Assembly (NCBI GenBank): GCA_025350865.1
Contig: JANXWZ010000238.1
Coordinates: forward strand, 80,453 to 144,452
DNA: 64,000 nt
Direction of reading: 5' to 3'
Source: Rhodanobacteraceae bacterium
GTDB lineage: Bacteria > Acidobacteriota > Terriglobia > Terriglobales > Acidobacteriaceae
Below the pieces are notes generated by a model. The model was not told the DNA's origin and ran no database searches. It was given only the letters and a program-made list of their open reading frames with translations. Of this stretch, positions 29,952 to 39,588 are shown piece by piece; within the stretch, counting starts at the first letter, position 1; every line of letters starts with the position of its first letter. The position numbers were made by a program, and so were the translations under genes.

Positions 29952-31109
29952 TCAGGCTTTTTCGGCAAGTTGTTCAGCGAAGGCGTCGAGCGATAGGTTG
30001 CGCAGCAGGTTGCGGCGCATCCCGCTGGTGACCTGGTCCAGACCGCGGCTGGCCTTTTCAATCCATGCGAAGGAGACGCTGGCGGCAAGGCGTTCAAGCT
30101 CGGCGCGAATGTCGACGTTGCGGACAAGCTCCGGCGTCCCCGCCTGAAGCAGCAGCAGGTCTTCGAGCAGCAGGCCGACGGTGCGAAGAAGTGCGGTGGT
30201 CTTGATCTGGCCGTCAGCCCCGGCGCGGTAGGTTTCAGTCATCTTGAAGAGCGTCGTGTGATCTGGGTCGGAGATCGCCGAGCGCAGCAGGACCAGCGCG
30301 TCTGCCCGCGCAGCGACGTACTCTTCCAGGTTGAATCCCAGAGCCTTCCCGACTGCTCCCTGCGCCAGCTTCGCCACCAGCGTCCGATGCTTCGGCTGCC
30401 AGTCCTGCCGACGGTCGGCCAGCACCATTTCGAGTTCCTCCACCGGCAGTGCGCCGAGCCGGATGGTCGCGCATCTTGACCGGATCGTGGGCAACAGTTC
30501 GCCGGGATTCTCGGCACACAGGATGATGTGGACGTAGTCCGGCGGCTCTTCGAGAACTTTCAGCAGCGAGTTCGCCGCTTCCTTCATGAAGTTGGCCGCA
30601 GTAAGGATGAATATCTTGCGCAGGGCTTCCGAAGGCAGGTACTGCGACGAATGGATAAGCGAGCGGACCTGCCCTAGTTTGATCAGAAGCTGTGGCGGGT
30701 CGGGTGGCACGATCAGAACATCCGGGTGCTGCTGGATCAGGACGCGAGTGTCTTTACGGTCAGCCTCGGTCTTCAATCCTTCACGGGCCTCGACGGCGGT
30801 TTCGACGAGTGCCTGCAGGTCGGCGCAGGCGGCAATGCGTGTGCAATTGTGGCAGACCCCGCAATAGGACGCGAGCGATTGCCCGGTCGACCAGAGTTCG
30901 CGGGGCTGGCGCTCGCACTCGACGGCCATGGCAAGCATCAGGGCCAGGGTGTACTTTCCTGCTCCCTGTGGTCCGGCGAGGATCAGTGAATGAGGAAGTC
31001 GCCCCGCAGCGATGGCCATGCGCAGCCCTTCGACCGCGTGGGAGTTGCCGAGAAAATCGTGGAAGGTTGCCGGGATTGCTGTTTGGGCTGTCAAAAGAAG
31101 TCTCGACAT
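29952..31109 (-). CDS. holB: DNA polymerase III subunit delta'
   Basis: FLGNSHAVEGLRMAIAAGRLPHSLILAGPQGAGKYTLALMLA...CGVCHNC...NSLLKVLEEPPDYVHIIL. Confidence 0.92.
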   Translation of the reverse strand: MSRLLLTAQTAIPATFHDFLGNSHAVEGLRMAIAAGRLPHSLILAGPQGAGKYTLALMLAMAVECERQPRELWSTGQSLASYCGVCHNCTRIAACADLQALVETAVEAREGLKTEADRKDTRVLIQQHPDVLIVPPDPPQLLIKLGQVRSLIHSSQYLPSEALRKIFILTAANFMKEAANSLLKVLEEPPDYVHIILCAENPGELLPTIRSRCATIRLGALPVEELEMVLADRRQDWQPKHRTLVAKLAQGAVGKALGFNLEEYVAARADALVLLRSAISDPDHTTLFKMTETYRAGADGQIKTTALLRTVGLLLEDLLLLQAGTPELVRNVDIRAELERLAASVSFAWIEKASRGLDQVTSGMRRNLLRNLSLDAFAEQLAEKA

Positions 31110-31136
31110 TATGATAACGGGGATTAGGATGGTGCC

Positions 31137-31976
31137 ATGAAACTCGTCCGCTGCCTGATCGCGCTGCTGCTTTTTACCCAACTGGGTTTTGCCCAGAAGG
31201 TAGCGACGTTTCCCAAGCCGACCGGGTATGTCGACGACTACGCAGGTGTACTTTCACCCGATGCTGAAGCCGATATCGACGAGATTTGCCACGAGGTGCA
31301 CCAGAAGGCAAACGCGCAGATTTTTTTCGTAACCATCAAGTCGCTGGGCGGCGAAACGATTGAAACCTACTCCAACGGTTTATTCCACGCCTGGAAGATC
31401 GGTGACCAGAAGAGGGATCGCGGGGTTCTGGTGCTGTTAGCGATTAACGATCATAAGCGCCGGGTCGAGGTTGGGTATGGGCTCGAAGGCATTCTGCCCG
31501 ACGCGAAGGTCGGCGAGATGGGCCGCGATATCGTCCCAGCCTTGAAGGCTGAGGACTACGATCGCGCCGGAAAGCTGATCGTTCGCGAGATCGCCAATGT
31601 GATCGCCGAGGACTCCAGGGTTTCGCTTACCAGCACAACGGATACGCCCACCTCCGCAGGCGAGGCGCAGGCGCCAGTCATCGTCGCTCCGACAGCGCCG
31701 CCGAGAGGCCTGGCCAACGGCGGCACGCTGGCGCTGGCCGTTGTTTTTCTCTGCTTTTTCGGTATTTTTGGGTTGATTCTCTTCGCCATCATCCGGCGGG
31801 CGCGGAGCGGGTTTGCCGCTGGCCCAGGCTTTTACGATTCAGGCACTGGAACCAACCTTACGGGATTCAGCGGCGGCGACTCCGGAAGCGGTAGCAGCGA
31901 CAGCGGGAGTCCCGATAGCTTCAGCGGGGGCGACGGCGGCGATTCAGGCGGCGGCGGAGCCAGCGGGGATTGGTAG
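31137..31976 (+). CDS. TPM-domain (YgcG-type) membrane protein with Gly/Ser-rich tail
   Basis: PTGYVDDYAGVLSPDAEADIDEICHEVHQKANAQIFFVTIKSLGGETIETYSNGLFHAWKIGDQKRDRGVLVLLAINDHKRRVEVGYGLEGILPD. Confidence 0.93.
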   Translation: MKLVRCLIALLLFTQLGFAQKVATFPKPTGYVDDYAGVLSPDAEADIDEICHEVHQKANAQIFFVTIKSLGGETIETYSNGLFHAWKIGDQKRDRGVLVLLAINDHKRRVEVGYGLEGILPDAKVGEMGRDIVPALKAEDYDRAGKLIVREIANVIAEDSRVSLTSTTDTPTSAGEAQAPVIVAPTAPPRGLANGGTLALAVVFLCFFGIFGLILFAIIRRARSGFAAGPGFYDSGTGTNLTGFSGGDSGSGSSDSGSPDSFSGGDGGDSGGGGASGDW

Positions 31977-32600
31977 CGTCCGCTGGGCCTGGAGCCTCTT
32001 CCGCCACGCAAGATACCCCAGAAACGAAAGCGTCATCATGAACGCGTAAAGACCCGCCGTGAGGTACAGGCCTTTCAGCGGATAGATGACGATCGAGATC
32101 ATGTTCGCGCCAATCCACCACAACCAGTTTTCGATGCGACGCCAGGTAAGCATCAGCTGAGCGACGATGCTGGCGGCGGCGACTGTCGCGTCCCAGTAGG
32201 GAAATGCCGCGTGCAGCACGTGGCTCATAAAGTAGCCGAGAGACAGAGCACTGGCGGCGGTTCCAGCAAGATAGAGAGCGAGTTCGCGCAGGCTGGAGGT
32301 TTCGACGACGACCTCGCCATCGGGCTCCCGGTGACGCAGCCACGCCACCCAGCCGACGATCTGCACAACAAAGAAATAAAACTGCGTCAACGTGTCGGAA
32401 TACAGGTGTGCACGAAAAAAGACCAAGCCGAGCATCGACACCATGGCGATGCCGACCGGGAAGTTCCAGATGCTGCGGCGCGTCAGCAGGATGATGTTGG
32501 CGACGCCAAGCAGGTCGGCGACGGCCTCTATGGGATCCGACAGAATCTCCGTATGGAGCGCGGCCAGGATCCGCTGCGGAATGCTCGGGTCGACCATCAT
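31944..32600 (-). CDS. pnuC: PnuC-type nicotinamide nucleoside transporter
   Basis: LGVANIILLTRRSIWNFPVGIAMVSMLGLVFFRAHLYSDTLTQFYFFVVQIVGWVAWLRH...NWLWWIGANMISIVIYPLKGLYLTAGLY. Confidence 0.93.
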   Translation of the reverse strand: MMVDPSIPQRILAALHTEILSDPIEAVADLLGVANIILLTRRSIWNFPVGIAMVSMLGLVFFRAHLYSDTLTQFYFFVVQIVGWVAWLRHREPDGEVVVETSSLRELALYLAGTAASALSLGYFMSHVLHAAFPYWDATVAAASIVAQLMLTWRRIENWLWWIGANMISIVIYPLKGLYLTAGLYAFMMTLSFLGYLAWRKRLQAQRTLPIPAGSAAA

Positions 32601-34003
32601 GGACGCACCTCGGCGCTCATGCGGAGAGGGTCGCGTGGGCGCAGGGTGATCTTGGCCTGCGGAACGGGTGGAGCCGGATCGGCATAGCGGAAGCGAAATC
32701 GCTGGGCCAGCGTCGCGATGGAGAAGACGCCCTCCATCCAGGCAAAGGCCTCGCCGATGCACTGGCGACCGCCGCCACCGAACGGGAAGTAAAGAAATTT
32801 GTGCCGCGCTGCTTTCGCCTCGGGGGTAAAGCGTTCCGGATCGAAGCGCAAGGGGTCCGGGTAGTACGCCTCCGTGCGGCTGATCATGTATTGGCTGAAG
32901 AAGAAGTGGGCTCCGGCAGGGATTTTATACGGTCCAAGCGTGACATCTCGCGTACTCATGCGACCCATCGCCCAGGCCGGAGGAAAGACGCGCATGGACT
33001 CGGCGAAGACCTGCTCGGTGTATCGGAGGGCAGGGTAGTCGGCGAGTGTCGGAAGGCGGCGATCTGGCCCGGTACCCAGCACGGCGTCCAGTTCAGCGTG
33101 CAGGCGGGATTCAACCTCCGGGTTTTGCGAGAGGAGGTACCAGGTCCAGGCGAGGCCGTTGGCCACGGTTTCGTACCCCGCCAGAAAGATAGTAAGCACC
33201 TCGTCACGAACCTGATTGTCGGTCATGGTCTCAATCTGGCCGGTCGGCTTGCCGGCCTCGTCGAGCACCTCAATATGCGACGAAAGCAGCATCGAGAGCA
33301 GGTCGCCGTTGTCGGCTTCGCCTCGGGCCATCGCCTCACGGTGCTCGCGGATCAGGCGGTCGACAACCGAATCGAGGCGGGCCTTGGCGCGGCGGAACTG
33401 CACGATCTTGGGTATGGGCCAGTGCAGGAACTTCTCGATGCGCGGAAACGCGACGATGAAGTTGTACAGGCCCATGATGGCGTTGGTGTCGTCGTTGATG
33501 CTGCGGATCGAGTCGTCAACCTCTGCGTTGAACAGCGTGCGGGCGACGATCTCAAGCGAGAGCTCCATCGACGCGGCAGCCATATCAAACGGCTGGCCGA
33601 CAACGATGCGATCGGCAGCCGCAACCGCCGACTCGACAATCTGCGCCCCATAAGCAGCGATGCGCTGGCGATGGAAGGCCGGCGCGGCGATGCGACGCTG
33701 GCGCATGTGGAACGGCTCTTCGGAGGTGATCAGGCCATCGCCGAGCAGGATTTTCATGCGCCGCACCGTACGCTCTTTGACGAATGCGGAGGCTTGCGTC
33801 ACGAGGATTTCGCGGATGTAGTCGGGGTCGTTGATGAAGACGATATTGGTCCCCATGAACTTGTAGCAGGAGATGTTGCCATACGTCTTGTGCAGATGCT
33901 CGAAGAGCAGGATGGGACTGCCAAGCTTGACCCACGGCTTCAAGGCGTAAAAGGGGAGCGAACGCGCCAGACCAGGCGGAAGGCGGAATTTTGCATCGGC
34001 CAC
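32597..34003 (-). CDS. Cytochrome P450
   Basis: I-helix AGYETVANGLAW, ExxR, heme-binding FGGGGRQCIGEAFAWME. Confidence 0.97.
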   Translation of the reverse strand: MADAKFRLPPGLARSLPFYALKPWVKLGSPILLFEHLHKTYGNISCYKFMGTNIVFINDPDYIREILVTQASAFVKERTVRRMKILLGDGLITSEEPFHMRQRRIAAPAFHRQRIAAYGAQIVESAVAAADRIVVGQPFDMAAASMELSLEIVARTLFNAEVDDSIRSINDDTNAIMGLYNFIVAFPRIEKFLHWPIPKIVQFRRAKARLDSVVDRLIREHREAMARGEADNGDLLSMLLSSHIEVLDEAGKPTGQIETMTDNQVRDEVLTIFLAGYETVANGLAWTWYLLSQNPEVESRLHAELDAVLGTGPDRRLPTLADYPALRYTEQVFAESMRVFPPAWAMGRMSTRDVTLGPYKIPAGAHFFFSQYMISRTEAYYPDPLRFDPERFTPEAKAARHKFLYFPFGGGGRQCIGEAFAWMEGVFSIATLAQRFRFRYADPAPPVPQAKITLRPRDPLRMSAEVRP

Positions 34004-34005
34004 GT

Positions 34006-34680
34006 CTAGCTCCTAACCGATTCGAGGCGGGCCGACACAACCGAGTGGACGATGGCGGCGATTTGGTCAACAGACGCGTCGTCGCGGATTGCCACCACAC
34101 GTTGCGGTTCACGCGCGGCAATGGCCTCGTAGGCGGAGTGAATGCGTTGGTAGAACTGGTCGCCTTCGCGCTCAAAGCGGTTTTCGTCCGCGCCACTCTG
34201 TTGGACGGCGCGAGTGTTGCGCCGCCGCGCTCGACGCAGTGAGGCGGCCAGATCGGGGAGCAGCAGGATCGTCAGATCGGGCTGCAGGTTGTCGCAGATG
34301 GCTGCGTGCACCGCCCGCACTCTATCGCTTCCCAACTCACGCCCGGCCCCTTGATAGGCCTCGGAGGAATCGGTGTAGCGGTCGCACAGAACGATCGAGC
34401 CCGCGGCAATTGCGGGCCGAACAATTTCGGCAATAGACTGGGCGCGGTCGGCAAACATCAGGGCGAGTTCCGCCAGTGGGGAGATGGGGCCCAGATCCGC
34501 TTCAGAGTTAGAGTCGAGCAGGATGCCGCGGATGCGGTCCCCTAAAACCGTGCCTCCGGGATTGCGGAGCGCGATTACCGTGTGTCCCGCCTCGGTCAGC
34601 GAGGTCGCGAGGCGACGCAGCTGAGTCGTCTTGCCGGAGCCGTCGAGGCCTTCAAACGTGATGAAAAAGCCTTGAGGCAT
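34006..34680 (-). CDS. tmk: Thymidylate kinase
   Basis: GFFITFEGLDGSGKTTQLRRLATSL...VLCDRYTDSSEAYQGAGRELG. Confidence 0.95.
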   Translation of the reverse strand: MPQGFFITFEGLDGSGKTTQLRRLATSLTEAGHTVIALRNPGGTVLGDRIRGILLDSNSEADLGPISPLAELALMFADRAQSIAEIVRPAIAAGSIVLCDRYTDSSEAYQGAGRELGSDRVRAVHAAICDNLQPDLTILLLPDLAASLRRARRRNTRAVQQSGADENRFEREGDQFYQRIHSAYEAIAAREPQRVVAIRDDASVDQIAAIVHSVVSARLESVRS

Positions 34681-34773
34681 GGAGTGAGTTTAGCTTAGGC
34701 GACGGGGTCAGGCAGGGTTGCGTCTGGATTCATGTTGGCGGCGTGGAATTGGCTAGCTGCTGAGCCTTCACCA

Positions 34774-35151
34774 TTAGTTCGGCGCAATCGGAAAGTCGTC
34801 CTTCTTGCGTCCCTTGAGCTGCGAACCCCATTGGATGCCCGACGGCTGGATCGTGACGGTCAGCGAACCCTCGTCACCCTCGCCCAGTTGCGGACCACTG
34901 ATCGTGTGCTCTTTGTTCGCCGTGTCGGTGTAAATCAATTTCAGCTTGCCGGTCCCAAGCACCTTGAAGCGATAGTGAAAGGACTGGTTGGGCGCGAGAA
35001 CCTGCGTTCCGAAGCTTGCACTGGGGTAGTCAAGCTCCACCAGGCTGACTTGTTTGTCGGTCTGGTTCACCAGCGTGGCATCGATGTAGGCCGAGTGGCA
35101 ACCGGCCACGAAGGTGAGAGCAGCCGGGCCAAAGAGGCGAAGAAAGCGCAT
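34774..35151 (-). CDS. Small lipoprotein-like secreted protein
   Basis: MRFLRLFGPAALTFVAGCHSAYIDATLVNQTDKQVSLVELDYPSASFG...; lipobox-like FVAGC. Confidence 0.8.
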   Translation of the reverse strand: MRFLRLFGPAALTFVAGCHSAYIDATLVNQTDKQVSLVELDYPSASFGTQVLAPNQSFHYRFKVLGTGKLKLIYTDTANKEHTISGPQLGEGDEGSLTVTIQPSGIQWGSQLKGRKKDDFPIAPN

Positions 35152-35180
35152 GGGGCAAGGATAGCAGTAGGACCTCGGAA

Positions 35181-36167
35181 TCACCCTCGACGTAGGCCCT
35201 TGATCAGATCCGGCAATCGGTTGAAGACCGCGACCGATCGCAGCCACTGGCGATTGTCGACGGCCGGATAGCCGCTGACGGTCTTGCCGGGCGCAACGTC
35301 ATTTGGGATGCCGCTTTGCGCGGTTGCAATTGCCCCGTCGCCGATGGTGCAATGTCCGGCGACTCCAACCTGACCGGCAAGTATGACGTTTTTGCCGACG
35401 TCAGTCGATCCGGCGAGACCGACCTGCGCACACAACAGGGTATTCTCGCCGACCGTGGAGCCGTGACCGACCTGGACGAGGTTGTCGACCTTAGCGCCGC
35501 GCCGGATGCGGGTTTCGCCGATCGAGGCGCGGTCGATGCAGGCGTTGGCCTGAATTTCAACCTCGTCTTCAAGGATGGCGGGGCCGGACTGGACGATTTT
35601 GTACCAGCCTTCTGGCGTCCGTGCGAAGCCGAAGCCGTCGGCCCCCACAACGGCACCGTTTTGCAGGATGACATTGTCGCCCAGCCGGCAATGCTCTCGT
35701 ACAACTGCATGGGCGTGAGCGGTAAAGTGTTTTCCTGCAACAACATTGGGGTAAATCACAACGTGTGGGTGGAGAATTGCGTCGTCACCAATCACGGCCT
35801 TTTCCCCGATGACAACATACGGTCCAATGTGGGCCCGCTCCCCGATTGTGGCCGAATCCGCGATGACGGCGGTCGGGTGGATGCCTGGGGCATAGGCAGG
35901 TGGCTGGTAGAACAGCTCGATGGTCCGGGCGTAGGCCAGGTACGGATCGGCGATGCGCAGTGTCGCGGCGGAGGTCTCGGGGAAGTCCGGTTCGACGAGG
36001 ATCGCGGAGGCCCGAGTGGTCCGAGCGAGCGATGTGTACTTCTTGTTCGAGACGAAGGTGACTTGACCTGCGACCGCGTGCTCAATGCCCGCAATTCCGG
36101 TAATTTCGACCTCCCCATCGCCGTGCAGCGTGGCACCGAGGGCGGCGGCAAGCTCGGAAAGTTTCAT
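35181..36167 (-). CDS. lpxD: UDP-3-O-acylglucosamine N-acyltransferase
   Basis: Hexapeptide left-handed beta-helix repeats; VVGADGFGFARTPEGWYKIVQSG...CIDRASIGETRIRRGAKVDNLVQVGH. Confidence 0.96.
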   Translation of the reverse strand: MKLSELAAALGATLHGDGEVEITGIAGIEHAVAGQVTFVSNKKYTSLARTTRASAILVEPDFPETSAATLRIADPYLAYARTIELFYQPPAYAPGIHPTAVIADSATIGERAHIGPYVVIGEKAVIGDDAILHPHVVIYPNVVAGKHFTAHAHAVVREHCRLGDNVILQNGAVVGADGFGFARTPEGWYKIVQSGPAILEDEVEIQANACIDRASIGETRIRRGAKVDNLVQVGHGSTVGENTLLCAQVGLAGSTDVGKNVILAGQVGVAGHCTIGDGAIATAQSGIPNDVAPGKTVSGYPAVDNRQWLRSVAVFNRLPDLIKGLRRG

Positions 36168-36194
36168 AGCGGCGATTGTAGCGGAGAGCGAGGA

Positions 36195-36728
36195 TTATCC
36201 GCGATTAGAGTCGGGGAAGAGCGGGGCCTGCCGTGATGCCGCATCTGACTCGGTGGACTTCGGCTTTGACGGTGTGGTGACAACAGCAACCATCTTTAGA
36301 TCTACGATTTGGTGGCGCGGGATATAAAGTCGCTGCGTGTTGGACCGGATGTCCGGTGGAATGAGAAAGATACCCTTGTCGTCGAGGATGCCGTCGACCA
36401 GTGATATGTCGATCGGGGCGAGGCCTTCGAAGATGCCGCCATCGATCAGGGTAAGCTTCACCCAAAGTCCCTCGGTGCGAGGGCGCGCGAGAAAGCTGCG
36501 ACGGGTTAATCGCTCTGGATCTTCCTTATCCGCAAGGTTGAAGTCGCGGACGTACGCGATCCAGCGGACCGCTGTCATTGGGATCAGGTTGATCCGACCC
36601 TCCAGGTCGAGAAGCGTCACGCCGGGCTCTCTATCCGCGATTTGCAGGAGGCCAGACACGGGGAGGTACCCGGGGCGAACCTCATCTGTAGTCGTGCGGA
36701 GAATGACTTTCTTGCGGGAGCTGGCCAT
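36195..36728 (-). CDS. Conserved protein of unknown function
   Basis: Intact ORF MASSRKKVILRTTTDEVRPGYLPVSGLLQIADREPGVTLLDLEGRINLIPMTAVRWIAYVRDFN. Confidence 0.7.
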   Translation of the reverse strand: MASSRKKVILRTTTDEVRPGYLPVSGLLQIADREPGVTLLDLEGRINLIPMTAVRWIAYVRDFNLADKEDPERLTRRSFLARPRTEGLWVKLTLIDGGIFEGLAPIDISLVDGILDDKGIFLIPPDIRSNTQRLYIPRHQIVDLKMVAVVTTPSKPKSTESDAASRQAPLFPDSNRG

Positions 36729-36926
36729 AGGCGGAGGTCGCAGGATGGATGCAGGGATTGTCGCACGGTTGGGAAGTGCGCAACGAAAAAGGTGCAGAAA
36801 TATAGTCAGGTCTGCGACGGCTGTGTTACATTTACCTTTTGCGTGTCACCGATCCTAACATCTAAGTCGTTGATTGTGCAAAGGTTATGGTCTCGGCAAG
36901 ACCGGGACGGAGTGTGTTGACAGGCT

Positions 36927-38882
36927 ATGGCCGACTATATCTACCTGCTTGAAAATCGTCTATCCCTGGCGCAGCGGAATGCGCTGCGCAATGTTCGCGA
37001 CCTGGCCCGTTCCAAGGCTCTGACTGTGTTTCTGGTTGGTGGCGCGGTTCGTGACCTGACGACTGGTTCACCCGTCCGCGATCTTGATGTAGTGGTTCAG
37101 GGAAACGCTCTCAAGTTGAAGAAGGATATCGAGAAAATTGGTGGGGTTATTACGGGCGAGTCCGACGCCAGCCAGTCGCTCTTCGTGCGGTTTCCAGGCA
37201 ATGTCCGGATGGAGGTGGGGTCCACTCTTAGCGTCACCTTCCCGAAGCCCGGAAAAGCTGTTGCCAAACCGGCGACGATTCTTGAGGACCTCCGGAGGCG
37301 CGACTTTACCGCCAATGCGATGGCTCTTTCGCTGAATGAAGGCTCCTACGGTTTGCTGATGGACCCGCTGAACGGTGTAGCCGACATCGAAAACAGAGAG
37401 CTTAGGCTCGTGAGCAATTACGGTTTTATCGAAGATCCGGTGCGGATGATTCGGGCCGCCCGGTTGATGGCACGACTTGGCTGGACACTGGACGAAAAGA
37501 CCCAGACGCGCTACGAGACTGGCCGGGCGGAAGAGTACATCTCGGCCATGCCAGAGGTTCATCGCGGGTACGAGACGGAAGAGATCGTCCACGAGGAAGA
37601 TCCCTTGCGCGTCCTGAAGCGGCTTGAGGCGGACGGCTGGATGAAGTATCTGGCACCCTATTGGACGTCGGCCAAGGTGAATGTGGTCGAGTTGGATAAG
37701 CTGCGGGACACTCTGGCCCAACTCCAGACTCAGGGTATCCACCCGGATACTGCTGCGGCGCAGTTTCCGTTGATTACTGCGAAGCTGACCGCGAAGGAAG
37801 TTGCCACGCTGAAGCAGGGCTTCCCGCGCAAGGGTTTTGTAGACGAGATAAACGCAATTGAGGATGAGGCGAAAGAGTTTGCAAGCCAGCTGAGCGGCAA
37901 GGGCGGGGCGCTTCCGTCGCAGGCCTGGAAGTTGATCATGTCCGCCAAGCCGGAGGCGGTGTTGGTAACGGCCTACTCGACGCGCAGCGCGGCTCTACAG
38001 GCCAAGTTCAAGAGCTTCTTTACCGAGTGGCCGCAGGTCCGGCAGCGGATGCCCTACGCCCTGATGCAGGAGATGCGGATTGTTCCCGACCTCGCGGGAT
38101 ATGACGAGTTGCTGGAGAAACTGTTCTTTGAGTTGATGGATGGCAAGCTCTCCACCCCTGAAGAGATGAAAGCCTTTCTAGAGCCTTACTCGCCGCCTGC
38201 TCCTCCGCCGCCGGTGAACTTGCGCCGCGCTCGTGCGGGCAAAAAGGATGCAAAGCCGTCGAAGGCTCGAGCGAAAAAAGCGGCGAAACTGGAAGAGGCA
38301 GAAGCCGAAGTTGATGTCGAAATCGCAGACCTGCCAGACATTCCGGATCCGGACGAAGATCTTGATGGCCTGGACGATGATGCGGCCGATCCCGAGCCGG
38401 AGATTGATTCCGACGCCGATGCTGACGACGAAATCGAGGAGCCTGTGGCAGTGAAAGCTGCGCCTGTGAAGAAGGTAGCAGCTCCCCAGGCTGTTGCCAA
38501 GGCACCCGCGGTCAAGGTTGCCGAACCCACCAAGAAGGTGGCGCCTCCCCCCGCGGCGGTGAAGGCAAAGACCCCGGCTCCTGTGGCAAAGGCTGTGGCC
38601 GCAAAGCCAGTTGCGGCAAAGAAAGTCCCGGCGAAGAAATCGCCAGCGGAGAAAGTTGTTCCGGCCAAGAAGGCACCCGCGAAGAAGTCCGCGGTGAAAG
38701 CTACAAAGCCTGTTGCGAAGGTGACGAAGAAGGCTCTGCCGAAGCCCGTTGGAAAGAAGGCGGTGCCGGTTAAGGTTGCGCCCAAGAAAAAGGTAGCGGT
38801 AAAGGTCGTGGCGAAGACGGTTGCGGCTAAGGCGAAAGGCAAGGCGAAGCCGGTCCCTGCAAAGGGATCGAAACGACGTTAG
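36927..38882 (+). CDS. Class II CCA-adding enzyme/poly(A) polymerase family nucleotidyltransferase with long acidic-basic low-complexity tail
   Basis: FLVGGAVRDLTTGSPVRDLDVVVQG...LRRRDFTANAMAL...LMDPLNGVADIENRELRLVSNYGFIEDPVRMIRAARLMARLG; tail from ~38217. Confidence 0.92.
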   Translation: MADYIYLLENRLSLAQRNALRNVRDLARSKALTVFLVGGAVRDLTTGSPVRDLDVVVQGNALKLKKDIEKIGGVITGESDASQSLFVRFPGNVRMEVGSTLSVTFPKPGKAVAKPATILEDLRRRDFTANAMALSLNEGSYGLLMDPLNGVADIENRELRLVSNYGFIEDPVRMIRAARLMARLGWTLDEKTQTRYETGRAEEYISAMPEVHRGYETEEIVHEEDPLRVLKRLEADGWMKYLAPYWTSAKVNVVELDKLRDTLAQLQTQGIHPDTAAAQFPLITAKLTAKEVATLKQGFPRKGFVDEINAIEDEAKEFASQLSGKGGALPSQAWKLIMSAKPEAVLVTAYSTRSAALQAKFKSFFTEWPQVRQRMPYALMQEMRIVPDLAGYDELLEKLFFELMDGKLSTPEEMKAFLEPYSPPAPPPPVNLRRARAGKKDAKPSKARAKKAAKLEEAEAEVDVEIADLPDIPDPDEDLDGLDDDAADPEPEIDSDADADDEIEEPVAVKAAPVKKVAAPQAVAKAPAVKVAEPTKKVAPPPAAVKAKTPAPVAKAVAAKPVAAKKVPAKKSPAEKVVPAKKAPAKKSAVKATKPVAKVTKKALPKPVGKKAVPVKVAPKKKVAVKVVAKTVAAKAKGKAKPVPAKGSKRR

Positions 38883-38972
38883 GGCTGGTCCCTGCAGAGT
38901 TGCAAACGAACGATGCGGTGGCTGATGCGGTCGCCGCATTCTAGTTTGCATCCTACGGTTTGAGGTGCAGGC

Positions 38973-39569
38973 ATGGTTGTGGCGGTTTTGCAGGGCTCGG
39001 TGCGGTCGGAGCGGATGGGTGACCGGGTGGCGAAGTGGGTGATTTCGCAACTCAAGGCTCGCGGTCACGAGGTGGTTCTGGTGGATGCGGCCGTGCTCGA
39101 TTTACCGCTGCTCGACAAGATGTGGAAGGAACTGAAGCGCGGCTCAGATGCCAGATCTGCCGAGCTGCGAGGGAAATTGCGCCCGGTCGCGGAGTTGTAT
39201 GCGCGTGCGGATGGTTTCGTCATTGTCAGCGGGGAATACAACCACAGTGTTCCGCCCGCGCTGACGAATTTGCTGGACTACTTTCTGGAAGAGTACCTGT
39301 ATCGTCCGTCGGCGATCGTTTGCTACTCGACCGGTGGATACGGCGGGGTGCGGGCGGCAATGCAGTTGCGGGCTCTGCTGGCAGAGGTCGGGATGTCATC
39401 TATTCCCAGCCTGCAGGCGATTCCGAAGGTGGGGCAGGCATTGAGTGTGGATGGTCTCGCGCTGACCCAGGCGCTGGCTGAGGGTACCGTACAGTTTTTC
39501 GACGAGTTCGACTGGTATATGGCAGCGCTTGCGGCAGGCCGAAAGTTGAGCGACCCGCGCAGGAACTGA
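38973..39569 (+). CDS. NADPH-dependent FMN reductase family protein
   Basis: VVAVLQGSVRSERMGDRVAKWV...ADGFVIVSGEYNHSVPPALTNLLDYF. Confidence 0.93.
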   Translation: MVVAVLQGSVRSERMGDRVAKWVISQLKARGHEVVLVDAAVLDLPLLDKMWKELKRGSDARSAELRGKLRPVAELYARADGFVIVSGEYNHSVPPALTNLLDYFLEEYLYRPSAIVCYSTGGYGGVRAAMQLRALLAEVGMSSIPSLQAIPKVGQALSVDGLALTQALAEGTVQFFDEFDWYMAALAAGRKLSDPRRN

Positions 39570-39588
39570 CTTTCGTGACGCTGACCGA

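Noticed and set aside
32801-34009. 402-aa plus-strand ORF opposite the P450
   Set aside because: Shadow ORF; the heme-binding motif is on the minus strand.
36729-36926. Structured 5' leader or small RNA upstream of the CCA-adding enzyme
   Set aside because: Only a short GGTCTcggcaAGACC hairpin; too little to call a feature.
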